Part shown: positions 38,701 to 46,349 of the stretch, piece after piece
How positions within the stretch are numbered: position 1 is the first letter of the stretch
How the letters are laid out: each line of letters starts with the position of its first letter
Source: Asterias rubens
Lineage: Eukaryota; Echinodermata; Asteroidea; Forcipulatida; Asteriidae
DNA length: 64,000 nucleotides
Reading direction: 5' to 3'
Assembly: GCF_902459465.1 (NCBI RefSeq)
Contig: NC_047083.1
Location: forward strand, 250,501 to 314,500
Made by a program: the position numbers and the translations under genes
The notes under the pieces: model-generated
What the model was told of the DNA's origin: nothing
Seen by the model: the letters and a program-made list of their open reading frames with translations, nothing else
Databases searched by the model: none

Positions 38701-39329
38701 TGTGGAGTTGAATAATGTCAGTAGTGACGATGATTTCATGCCGATGATGACAGAGGTTCTTGGACTTAATGGAAACATGTAAGTGAAACAACATGTCCCT
38801 AAAAATCAACCAATCTTTCCACCGGTTCTTTTCAAAACTAGCACTACAAAAGAGATTTTCACACGGTGCTTCTACAAACATCACCTAATCACCTGTAACA
38901 GAATTGCAAACTCTCCCCGTTTCTGTAGAAAGTTTCTTGAAAATCAACCATTTTATCCTGGACGAAATCTCCCTGATTGCACGATACAAATGTTAAAAGC
39001 CATGGTCTAGGCCTTGCTGTCACTCAGGGCAGTTTTTAGTCAAATTAGAAGCAACCAAGTGTAGCGCCAGCACATTTATCCAGAGATCATTGGTTCATAA
39101 TCCCGCTCAAGTCAATTTTCCTTTGTTCACCCTCAAATCCTTTTTATTCCTCAGGAGAAAAAGACCTCATGACATTGCAGAGAACCTTCCATTGTCAAAG
39201 ATCACCAAAGAAGGAGGTCTCTTCCAGCCTCCTAAAGCCGTGTTTGGCGTCCCGACCCAACGCTCTCCATCTGCCGTCTCACAAGACGATGTCAATATGG
39301 TCATGTCATTAATGACTGCTACAACTTAA
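17593..39329 (+). CDS. NR1-type nuclear receptor, 512 aa, 8 coding exons
   Basis: Ligand-type nuclear receptor, expected to act in the nucleus as a transcription factor. Coding exons: 17593-17716, 30539-30678, 34955-35096, 36299-36522, 36806-36991, 37586-37835, 38481-38778, 39155-39329; every junction is GT-AG and phases match. Residues 67-127 form the two C4 zinc fingers (C67, C70, C84, C87; C103, C109, C119, C122). The P-box is CEGCKG and the D-box has five residues. [10 protein letters not shown] (136-145) is an A-box of the RxGR kind seen in Rev-erb, E75, E78 and PPAR. The ligand-binding domain spans about 225-435, with the signature FAKCLPGF at 260-267 and DQMTLLK at 274-280, and a possible AF-2 core LFVEL at 428-432. 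About 80 residues follow AF-2, which is long. DNA-binding and ligand domains both look Rev-erb/E75/PPAR-like, but I cannot assign an ortholog. Intron 1 is 12.8 kb. An upstream non-coding exon is possible. Confidence 0.93.
18695..18835. repeat. imperfect tandem repeat around TTGTGACTTGACATGGGACC
   Basis: Three related blocks of (A/T)GGGACCAT and GTCGCA/GCAGTC, giving open frames on both strands. Nuclear receptor intron 1. Confidence 0.7.
20136..20556. mobile_element. family A element with fourfold internal duplication, TSD TAAGCA
   Basis: The left end CAGGCCTG and a degraded right end (CCCAGTG) are flanked by TAAGCA (20130-20135 and 20557-20562). The inner 84 bp is tandemly repeated four times from 20222. 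Since 84 is a multiple of three, a 154-codon frame stays open across it; this is not taken as a gene. Confidence 0.8.
21395..21790. repeat. C-rich low-complexity tract with loose 80-bp repeats
   Basis: ACCCCTCCATCAC and CTAATCATCT(C/T)AGTAC recur four times among C-runs. The plus strand is almost entirely pyrimidine plus A. Confidence 0.8.
22500..22750. mobile_element. family A-like degraded copies
   Basis: Two blocks of GGGGCACCAAGGCCAAGACC followed by CAACGGAGGCA-type sequence at 22565 and 22685. The ends are not preserved. Lies in nuclear receptor intron 1. Confidence 0.5.
24055..24385. repeat. imperfect duplication of a dispersed repeat
   Basis: GCTACCACCTTT and TATTTGAAGAAGTTG each occur twice. 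Related fragments with the same blocks are at about 700 and 29460. Confidence 0.55.
26165..26225. repeat. two adjacent palindromes
   Basis: 26165-26202 is a perfect 38-bp palindrome (half TGAACCAGTCACAAGCAAA). 26202-26225 is a second one (half AGACCTTGTAT, loop TT). They share one base. In nuclear receptor intron 1. Confidence 0.9.
26765..27058. repeat. tandem repeat, about 105-114 bp unit, 2.5 copies
   Basis: GATATTCCTCTTAA recurs at 26784, 26889 and 27003, with a G-run difference between copies. Nuclear receptor intron 1. Confidence 0.9.
27996..28190. mobile_element. family B left half
   Basis: TTAAAGGCAGTGGACACTAT to the inner GAGGTCTCGAAATCAACC hairpin arm; the rest is missing. In nuclear receptor intron 1. 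Confidence 0.7.
30335..30440 (+). mobile_element. tRNA-like SINE head
   Basis: TCGTTGGTCAATAGTTGG and GTCCTGGGTTCGATTCCCAC resemble A and B boxes. It cannot fold as a complete tRNA by eye. Immediately upstream of nuclear receptor exon 2. Confidence 0.45.
30539..30678 (+). CDS. nuclear receptor exon 2 (first zinc finger)
   Basis: Starts after TTGTTGTTGTCACAG and ends at AAG before GTAGGA. It encodes residues 42-88, including [15 protein letters not shown] and ACEGCK, so it holds the first zinc finger up to the P-box. The break after CEGCK is the usual intron position in nuclear receptors. The 3' part of the exon is duplicated twice downstream (see the repeat at 30625-31029). Confidence 0.95.
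30625..31029 (+). repeat. 169-bp tandem repeat duplicating the end of nuclear receptor exon 2 with its donor
   Basis: Three copies (the last partial) begin near 30625, 30794 and 30963. Each contains the last 50 or so coding bases of exon 2 and the donor AAG|GTAGGA; the full copies add about 120 bases of G-rich intron. Copies 2 and 3 are identical over the coding part and still read [17 protein letters not shown], differing from exon 2 by one amino acid and two silent changes. An in-frame TAG lies just before copy 2. If the downstream donors were used instead, translation would stop in the intron at a TAG near 30766. Confidence 0.9.
31855..31955. repeat. short tandem repeat, about 21-bp unit
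   Basis: AGGGCACCAGCAGCAAAAGC and related AGGGCACCACAGCAAGAGC units, five copies. Confidence 0.85.
32383..32515. repeat. 61-bp direct duplication
   Basis: GTAAGAGCGCTTTTCCCATT at 32394 and 32455; copies nearly identical. Nuclear receptor intron 2. Confidence 0.9.
33345..33690. repeat. family F repeats, two or more units
   Basis: Repeated CTTAGCA blocks with GGGTGGGGCACCATGTCACA and TTTATGAAATTGGACC. Nuclear receptor intron 2. Confidence 0.65.
33782..34146. mobile_element. family D foldback element (about 365 bp) in nuclear receptor intron 2
   Basis: The left arm AGGCCCAGTAAAAAAAG, GAAACATGTTTAGCGTCC and the right arm GGACGCTAAACATGTTTC, CTTTACTCGGCCT are inverted repeats of about 34 bases. 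The interior is T-rich (33845-33915) and non-coding. Non-autonomous transposon by structure. Confidence 0.7.
34955..35096 (+). CDS. nuclear receptor exon 3 (second zinc finger)
   Basis: Follows the acceptor TTTCTATCAG and encodes residues 89-135, from [10 protein letters not shown] to LAVGMSKE. It carries the four cysteines of the second finger and the [13 protein letters not shown] helix. It ends in phase 1 at the donor GTAAGT. Confidence 0.96.
35700..35812. repeat. short direct duplication
   Basis: TTGTCAAGTAC(G)CTACAGAG and GACCTGTGATTCAACTCAGC appear twice. Nuclear receptor intron 3. Confidence 0.8.
36020..36215. repeat. degenerate tandem repeat upstream of nuclear receptor exon 4
   Basis: CTAAGCACAGACAATTTCA recurs six or seven times at variable spacing, ending about 85 bp before the exon 4 acceptor. 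Confidence 0.85.
36299..36522 (+). CDS. nuclear receptor exon 4 (A-box and hinge)
   Basis: Follows a long pyrimidine tract ending ACATAG. Residues 136-210 begin [13 protein letters not shown], the C-terminal extension that contacts bases 5' of the half-site in related monomer-binding receptors, and continue into a charged hinge ([14 protein letters not shown]). It ends in phase 0 at GTAAGA. Confidence 0.94.
36806..36991 (+). CDS. nuclear receptor exon 5 (ligand-domain helix 3)
   Basis: Residues 211-272, from [10 protein letters not shown] to FLTLQQ. It contains [10 protein letters not shown] and [11 protein letters not shown], matching helix 3 and the first half of the nuclear-receptor signature. 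Both junctions are phase 0 (acceptor GTCTTTTAG, donor GTTGGT). Confidence 0.94.
37217..37543. mobile_element. family B copy in nuclear receptor intron 5
   Basis: AATTGTCAAAGACCAGTCTT to GAGTAATTACCAAGTGTCC. The outermost left bases are lost. Confidence 0.65.
37586..37835 (+). CDS. nuclear receptor exon 6 (helices 4-8)
   Basis: Residues 273-355, starting [14 protein letters not shown], the second half of the signature. It continues through FTREFLGKM and [10 protein letters not shown], which resemble helices 5-8 of the Rev-erb/E75/PPAR group. The exon ends in phase 1 at GTAAGT; the split codon gives the Asp of SGDRGEI, as in PPAR. Confidence 0.94.
37885..38281 (-). mobile_element. tRNA-derived SINE in nuclear receptor intron 6
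   Basis: On the minus strand the 5' end (38281) reads TGGCTGAGTGG (A-box) and, 60 bases later, GGTTTTGAGTCC (B-box), followed by an unrelated body and a tail with CACTGAGTGATGGATATG and TATATAAGAAGCC, then AT-rich sequence. Confidence 0.65.
38481..38778 (+). CDS. nuclear receptor exon 7 (helices 9-12, AF-2)
   Basis: Residues 356-454. [17 protein letters not shown] and [15 protein letters not shown] match helices 9-11 of NR1 receptors. PKLFVELNN at 426-434 fits the AF-2 pattern (two hydrophobics, any residue, Glu, hydrophobic), so co-activator binding is plausible. Rev-erb proteins lack this helix. Confidence 0.93.
39155..39329 (+). CDS. nuclear receptor exon 8 (C-terminal tail, stop)
   Basis: Follows TTTTTATTCCTCAG and encodes residues 455-512 ([14 protein letters not shown] to SLMTATT), then TAA at 39327. 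The tail is basic, then Ser/Thr/Pro-rich, with no recognised domain. The phase (2 to 1) fits exon 7 and the frame is open to the stop. Confidence 0.85.
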
Positions 39330-41686
39330 ATAGCAAATGCTGTTTACTGCTGAATGGATTGTAAGACATGAAATAGTTACAGACTGATGGAAGATTACTT
39401 CGCAAAAAATAGTCAATGGCCTGACGTTGAAACACTAGTGCTCAAAGTCTTTTTTTCAAAGGCTTAAAGATTTTTTTTTTACTGAAATGCAACAAAGTTC
39501 TAAACAAGTTGCCTGGTGCAAGAACATGTAACTGAAATGTGTGCCACTTTCTGAAAAAACAGGAAACATTTTATGGTTTTCTAAAATAATACTTTTCTGG
39601 CTTTTTAAAGGCATTTTAACTGGTAAACCCACACGCCACTTTCTCGAAAAGGGGAAGATTTTTTGGTAAATTAAAAATAATTTTCCTGCTTTGTAAAAGC
39701 ATTAACTGTTAAAACCTACAACAAGCGTGTTGTGTACTACTTGGTTTGTATCAACTTTATTCTCTTCAGAATGTGTCTGTTTCTTAAAAATTAATCTTGA
39801 CTTCCAGTTCCACAAAAGGCATTTATGTGGAATGGATACTTGGCTGTGATTGGTCAATGCATATGGGCATGGGGTTCATTGAATCCCTTTTTTATTTCTG
39901 CTGTAAGCAGCGTAAAGATATATCTGCTAAGCAGCGTAAAGACCTTGCACGTCTTGCGTATAGTGGAACATTTTTAGGACTACTTTGGTCCCACAAATAT
40001 TGCTTTAAAACGCATGAAGAAAACAAACTTGCGCACTTTACCGAGTCTCATGTCCACAATACATGTGCGACTTGCACACTGGGAATAAACAGTGGATTTG
40101 AGTAATTTGTCAACTGCCAAATTTTATAAAAAAGCTGTAAGCACAGGACTTGCTTAGCACAGACACAATAATACTAAGCAGAGACTAAAAGAATGCTAAG
40201 CACAAACAGGTTTAGCAAAGAAATTTGCTAATCAAATTGGGCTAGATACAAAATATCAGTTGATTCAATTTCTGCTCTAGTCAATGTTTTATTGCTCAAC
40301 CCCAAATTATATTAAGAAAAACTATTAAAAAAAAACGCAACAGGGTATAGTAGCCAAAGCAAATAATTTGATGATCCAATTTTTGTGAAAATAAAAATTA
40401 TAAAAAGCATCTATTTTTCTGTACATGCTTTCCAAATGCATTTTGTTGAACAGAACTGTTTTGATTAAATGTAAAACACAAGTTTATATTTTTGTGACCC
40501 GTTAAACAGAAGATTCAAAGCCCCCCCCCCCCTCAAAGATTCTCAATGAAGTCAGAGTATGAAATCCCATAAATAAAATGTTTTGAAATATTTTGGATTC
40601 AATAATGAAGAAACTTGGATGGGGGAATTCTTCTGCTATATTTAAATTTTGTTGAAGATACAAAGGAGTTGTAGAGAAAATAAATGTTTTCAAAATTGAT
40701 TAAAAGGTAGTTTACAAGATCAATGTTTAATTTAAATCTGAAAGCTTACTGATAACAAAGTTTATACCACCACCATTTTTTCCCTGAAATATTCCCTCTG
40801 AAATGAAGTCATATTCAATAAAATTGTTTCTGAAATCTTTAAAAATATAAAAACACAACGGCTGATTTCAGTTGTTTCATCCAGAATTAAGGACAGTGTG
40901 TTTACACTATTTTCTCCCGACTTGCACATTGGATTAAGCCCAATTATTAACAGGTTTGTTGATCACATAAAACATGAACACTGTCTGCGACTATCATTAA
41001 TTACTATGATAACTATTTTTATGGGTTATTTAGGGCATGGAGGAAGGATAATAAGGGACAAATTTAGTCTCCAAATGAAGTTAATTGAAATATTTTTGTT
41101 CCAATTTGTTTTTTTTATTGATTTATTCATTTATAACTTACCTCGCTTTTAATATTCAAACTGTATGATTATATATTCATTGTATGTAAATTTATTCATA
41201 ATTTTGCAACTAGACTAATACATAATGAGGTGCATATATTATAACTTATGTTTCAATATGAATATGATAACAAATAATGCATAGGTATGGGTAGAACTTG
41301 GTTGTATTTTTCATGGACAAATGTTTGTAAAAAATAATGTATAAAATTGTGGCACTTTTCGTCAATCAAAAAAAATGTTTTGAGTCAAACATGGTCAAAC
41401 CAACAAAGAATAAACAAATTGATGAAGATAAGTTTGACTCAAGGCTGTTTAAGACCAGTAATCCCACCGATGTTATTTATAAAGATTATTATTAAACCGT
41501 CTCAAAAACCTAAAAATATATATTGTAGAATCATTTTATAAAACATGGTTTGTGGGCGCGTATTAGTTTATTACCCATATCTGCCTCGCCTCCCATAGAA
41601 CACAAATGCTGTTAGCAGCTAATCAACCATTTGCAAGTTAGATTTGAATATTGTCTGAATACAATCCTCAGACTATAGAGACAGTT

Positions 41687-41835
41687 GCTATGTCACATCG
41701 AGCAAGCTTTTGCGTACTTGCGTCAGAGACTATGAATACCTATACACAATTCTGAATGAAGCTATGTCACATCAAGCAAGCTTTTGCGTACTTGCGTAAG
41801 AGACTATGAACACCTATACACAATTCTGAATGAAT
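41687..41835. repeat. 74-bp direct duplication
   Basis: GCTATGTCACATCGAGCAAG at 41687 and its near copy at 41761. Confidence 0.9.
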
Positions 41836-42049
41836 GTGTATGGTAAAATAATGGTACCAGGGTTTGCTTATATCTGGTATGCAAAGGCTTGCCCCGAACC
41901 ATTTGATTGTGCTGTAGTCTGAGGAATTCACACACTTTCGGTACAGAAAAAAAAAAAAAAGTTCACACATTTACAAATAATTTACCGGGTTTACAGAAGG
42001 TAATGGTGAAAGACTTCTCTTGAAATATTATTCCATGAAATGCTTTACT

Positions 42050-42296
42050 TTTTGAGAAAACATTAAAACAATATCATTTCTCGTATGCGAGAATTATGGA
42101 TTTATTTTAAACACATGTCATGACACGGCGAAACGTGCGGAAAAAAGAGTGGGTTTTCCCGTTATTTTCTCCCGACTGACTCCGATGACCGATTGAGCCT
42201 AAACTTTCACAGGTTTATTATTTTATATATAAGTTGTGATACACAAAGCATTGGACTTGGACAATACTGTTTACCGAAAGTGTATAATGGCTTTAA
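42050..42296. mobile_element. family C, partial copy
   Basis: GAGAATTATGGATTTATTTT, GGGTTTTCCCGTTATTTTCT and the right end TATAATGGCTTTAA match the 56 kb copy; the left end is not preserved. Confidence 0.6.
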
Positions 42297-43471
42297 GTTG
42301 TGGCTTAGCAAGTCGTTGTACCAGACATTATTAAAATCTCACTCACAAATGTCTTATTATGGGAAAACCTGTACATGAACAAGAAGTTTGTTGAATTGCA
42401 GACGGCAATAAATATACGTTATGAACAGTTATTGTAATGCAAGAATAAGCGCTAATTGAGCATAGGTAGGAATGTTCAGTGATTATGTACTGTGTGACAG
42501 TCTGGTGGATATGGGAAATTAAGATTTTATTTTATCTGGATATTAGAATTTCTGTGTAGGTTTTATTTTTTATCTTCTTGTGATGGGGGACAAGAATTTT
42601 CCAAGAATTTTAAATTAGCAATTTTTGTTTGTTTTCTTATTTACAAACTGTAGAACTGTAATATATTTACTGTAGAAATCAACTCAAGCAACTAAACAAC
42701 TCAAAGATTAACGGCATTTTCTTATTAAATTCCAATTTTGTAGGAATATGAGCTCTGGTGTCAACGACTTGTTTTGTTTTGTTCACGCTGTTAATATAAC
42801 AAATAAAGTCAACTAGTCTGAATACAGAGTTTAGGTCAAATCCAAAAAATATCCTGATAAAATATAGTCAGATTCAGTTAAAAAAAAACAATCAACAGGC
42901 ACAAAAGAAAACTAAAACGTTAAGTCCATCAAACCAAGCTTTAAAGGCACTCAAGAAGCTAACACTAAGAGTGAGGTTTATATATAGCATACAACAAATA
43001 TAATCTGGCACTACTTACCATTTTGTGACTGGTGGTTGTTTACTGCTAGTAGTTACAGCGCCCTCTCTTGACGTGAACAGCTTTAATAACCTGAATCCAA
43101 TGGAACCAAAGTACATTTTATTTAATTGTTGAAGTGCTTAAAGTCGACTCACTGTCGAGTTCCAACACTCAGTTCTAAATCCTTGATTCTCCCCCATGTC
43201 TGGGCACAAATTCATAGAGCTGCTTATACCCAAAACGTTGCTAAGCACAACAAAATTATGCTTACCAGAATAAGGTCTAGCGTGACTGGTATTGATTGTT
43301 TTAGCTAGGCAGAAAATTGCAGAGTGCAATCGACTGCTTTTAAAAGCATTGATGGGCACTGGTCTGAGGTGTTTTACAAACTTGTAGAGATCTTGGGTCA
43401 TACAGTGTAGATTTTAAGCAAAATAACTTGGTATGAAATAGTAACTTGTTAATGAACTTACTCTGATCATG

Positions 43472-44150
43472 GAGGGAGGTAGAATTGGTGCCAGCATACA
43501 GTGCATCCCCCATGCACATGATGTTGTCTGGCCACACCCCAACATGGAGGTAGAATTGGTGCCGGCATACAGTGCATCCCCCATGCACATGATGTTGTCT
43601 GGCCGCACCCCAACATGGAGGTAGAATTGGTGCCAGCATACAGGGCATCCCCCCATGCACATGATGTTGTCTGGCCGCACCTCAACATGGAGGTAGAATT
43701 GGTGCCAGCATACAGTGCATCCCCCCATGCACATGATGTTGTCTGGCCGCACCTCAACATGGAGGTAGAATTGGTGCCAGCATACAGTGCATCCCCCCCC
43801 ATGCACATGATGTTGTCTGGCCGCACCTCAACATGGAGGTAGAATTGGTGCCAGCATACAGTGCATCCCCCCATGCACATGATGTTGTCTGGCCGCACCC
43901 CAACTTGGAGGTAGAATTGGTGCCAGCATACAGTGCATCCCCCCATGCACATGATGTTGTCTGGCCACACCCCAACATGGAGGTAGAATTGGTGCCAGCA
44001 TACAGTGCATCCCCCCATGCACATGATGTTGTCTGGCCGCACCCCAACATGGAGGTAGAATTGGTGCCGGCATACAGTGCATCCCCCATGCACATGATGT
44101 TGTCTGGCCGCACCTCAACATGGAGGTAGAATTGGTGCCAGGATACAGTG
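43472..44150. repeat. minisatellite, about 71-75 bp unit, 9-10 copies
   Basis: The unit contains ATGGAGGTAGAATTGGTGCC, a C-run and GCACATGATGTTGTCTGGCC. Copy length varies with the C-run (5-8 C), and several overlapping frames stay open on both strands by repetition only. Confidence 0.95.
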
Positions 44151-44375
44151 CAGCTCTCATCACCCCCTGGACATAGAGCCTTCATCCCTCCAGCACATGA
44201 TGTTGTCACACCCCAATAGCCAACTCACACCATGGAGGTATTCTACCTCCATGCTCACACTAGCCTAGCTTCCTCTACATAAAACTGTGCAACCATTTCT
44301 GTGGGTCCTTTCTCCCTATGGTACAACTAAGTACTCAAGGAACGTTATTGAGTAAAAGAGACTTTGTTAATGACT

Positions 44376-44655
44376 TGACCATGCTACAAGTGAATGATGC
44401 AACTAAACAAAGGCAGCTAGAGTGGGTTGTTGTTGTCAACCTACAGGTGATGATTCAATGGATACTTGATTTAAAAGAATTCCAGTTCAAAAGGAAAATT
44501 ATGTTTCCATCTCCAGAAGTCACTGACCTGGACTAGTCCATATCATCAGGGGAAGCTGGACCATGCTACAAGTGAATGATGTAACTAAACAAAGGCAGCT
44601 AGAATGGGTGGGTGTTGCCAAAAGAGTGTAATCCAACAGGTGCTGATTCAATGTG
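44376..44655. repeat. 181-bp direct duplication
   Basis: GACCATGCTACAAGTGAATG at 44378 and 44559. The copies share ACAAAGGCAGCTAGA and GGTG(A/C)TGATTCAATG and then diverge into G-runs. Confidence 0.85.
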
Positions 44656-45129
44656 TGCCGGGGGGGGGGGGGGGGGGGCAGGGCCAAAATAATCTTCTCT
44701 TGTGGGGCTGGGGAAAGTCTTTTCAGGATATCGAACCATCCATTTGTGCATTTTTCAGGGGGGGGGGGGTGGGTATTCTTACGCCACACATTACTGACCT
44801 GAAAGAGTGAATAATGTGTTTGTGAGTTGAATTCAGAAATTGTACTTTGCAGAATTAAAAAATCTTTAAGCCTTTGAGAAAGACTATTTTATTTATTTAT
44901 TTTTTTTTGGGGGGGGGGGCGGTTCTCAGTTTTGTCAAACAAAATCTGAATACCACAGGTTCTTTTTTAGATGTACAACTCACACAAACTTCACTCCAGA
45001 AAGCATAAATAAAACCATTGTAAAATTACGAAAATTTGTTGGAGAGCTTGGGATTTTATTCTCACATGATCATGCCTAGAGGTACTGCATCTTTTACTGG
45101 GCAATATATACAGCCGAGTGTGTTTGAAG

Positions 45130-45485
45130 GCAGGGGATACTTTTGGTGGTTGTCAAAGACCAGTATTCTCACTTGGGGTTTCCCAACGCATGCTTTAAAT
45201 AACAAACATGTGAATATTGGCTCAATTGGTCATAGAACTTGCAAGAAAAAACACCCTCGCTGCATAGAATTGCATGCAGATGCCCGAGACAGGGTCTTTC
45301 TGAGTTTCAACTTTTTGTGAAACATTACCTTTTTCTATAAAACTACATTTTCAAAGAGGGTTGTTTCTAACAATGTTTTATAATGTACAAAGTAAACAGC
45401 TCCAGTCTCTAGTGCTGTTTACCAAGTCAATGTTCCTGGTCATAAACTTTTTGAGAAATGACCAAAAGTACACCGTACCCTCCCT
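45130..45485. mobile_element. family B, diverged subfamily
   Basis: GGTTGTCAAAGACCAGTATT at the left and GAGAAATGACCAAAAGTACA at the right; the same subfamily as the 7.8 kb copy. Confidence 0.55.
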
Positions 45486-45879
45486 TTTAAAATGATAATT
45501 AAAACAAGCTAGTCTATTAAATTTAAATTACAATATTAACAGAATAACAATAATTGTCTAGCTGAACTTGTATTCTTATATTTCACTCCATAAAAATCGT
45601 TTTTTAAAATCAAAATTCGGAATAAGTCATTAACTAAAAAAAGGCAAATACATGCAGTATTTACAGATTTACAAAATATATACAAGTGGTAACTATAAGC
45701 AGTGACCCATTAAAAAATAGGACAATTTGATTTTGTCTTAGTAAACTTGAATCCACGCTTATGATTTATTGAACGATGGCAACAACTCTGTGATATTAAC
45801 TCTTACAGCACACTGCTTCAGGTATGGGTCTAATTTCCAGTCAGAAGCCATTATTCAACCTGTAACTGCCATGTAGCCA

Positions 45880-46170
45880 AGGATCACACCCTAGTTTACG
45901 ATACAACATGAGAAGCCTCAGCAGAGGAATCACCTTAAGGGATGTGAAGTTTACGATACAACATGGGACGCATCAGCAGAGGAATCACCTTAAGGGATGT
46001 GAAGTTTACGATACAACATGGGACGCATCAGCAGAGGGATCACCTTAAGGGATGTGAAGTTTACGATACAACATGAGAAGCCTCAGCAGAGGAATCACCT
46101 TAAGGGATGTGAAGTTTACGATACAACATGGGACGCATCAGCAGAGGGATCACCTGAAAGGGATGTGACG
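45880..46170. repeat. tandem repeat, 55-bp unit, about 5 copies
   Basis: AGTTTACGATACAACATG recurs at 45893, 45948, 46003, 46058 and 46113. A single related unit occurs at 22320-22395, so the array grew from a dispersed element. Ends 135 bp from the KIFC1 stop. Confidence 0.9.
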
Positions 46171-46304
46171 TTTTACTTCAGATATCAAATAATAAACCAC
46201 AAGGAAAACTGACTGAAACTTGTTGATACAATTTACAAAAGTAAAAAGAAGAAAGCAAACAGAAAGGTACGAACGTATCTTCTGTACTAGGGGCTTGACT
46301 CCTC

Positions 46305-46349
46305 TCACTTCACTTTCTTTTGGGCTGTCCCAATATTACATTGGTTGAC
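46305..46349 (-). CDS. KIFC1: KIFC1 exon 15 (C-terminus, stop)
   Basis: [14 protein letters not shown] followed by TGA. The VNxCxIGTA ending is the usual C-terminus of KIFC1 orthologs. A possible poly(A) signal (AATAAA on the minus strand) lies near 45765. Confidence 0.92.
   Translation of the reverse strand, partial: VNQCNIGTAQKKVK

Larger units (their letters stand above)
39330..43470. other. receptor 3' region and intergenic DNA
   Basis: Includes the receptor 3' UTR, of unknown length; AATAAA at 40084 is one candidate end. Otherwise GCTTAGCA-type fragments (39900-40245) and the repeats listed separately. Confidence 0.45.

Noticed and set aside
43467-44209. Several overlapping 100-208 codon frames on both strands
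   Set aside because: All come from the 71-75 bp minisatellite; no frame has a plausible composition or flanking gene structure.
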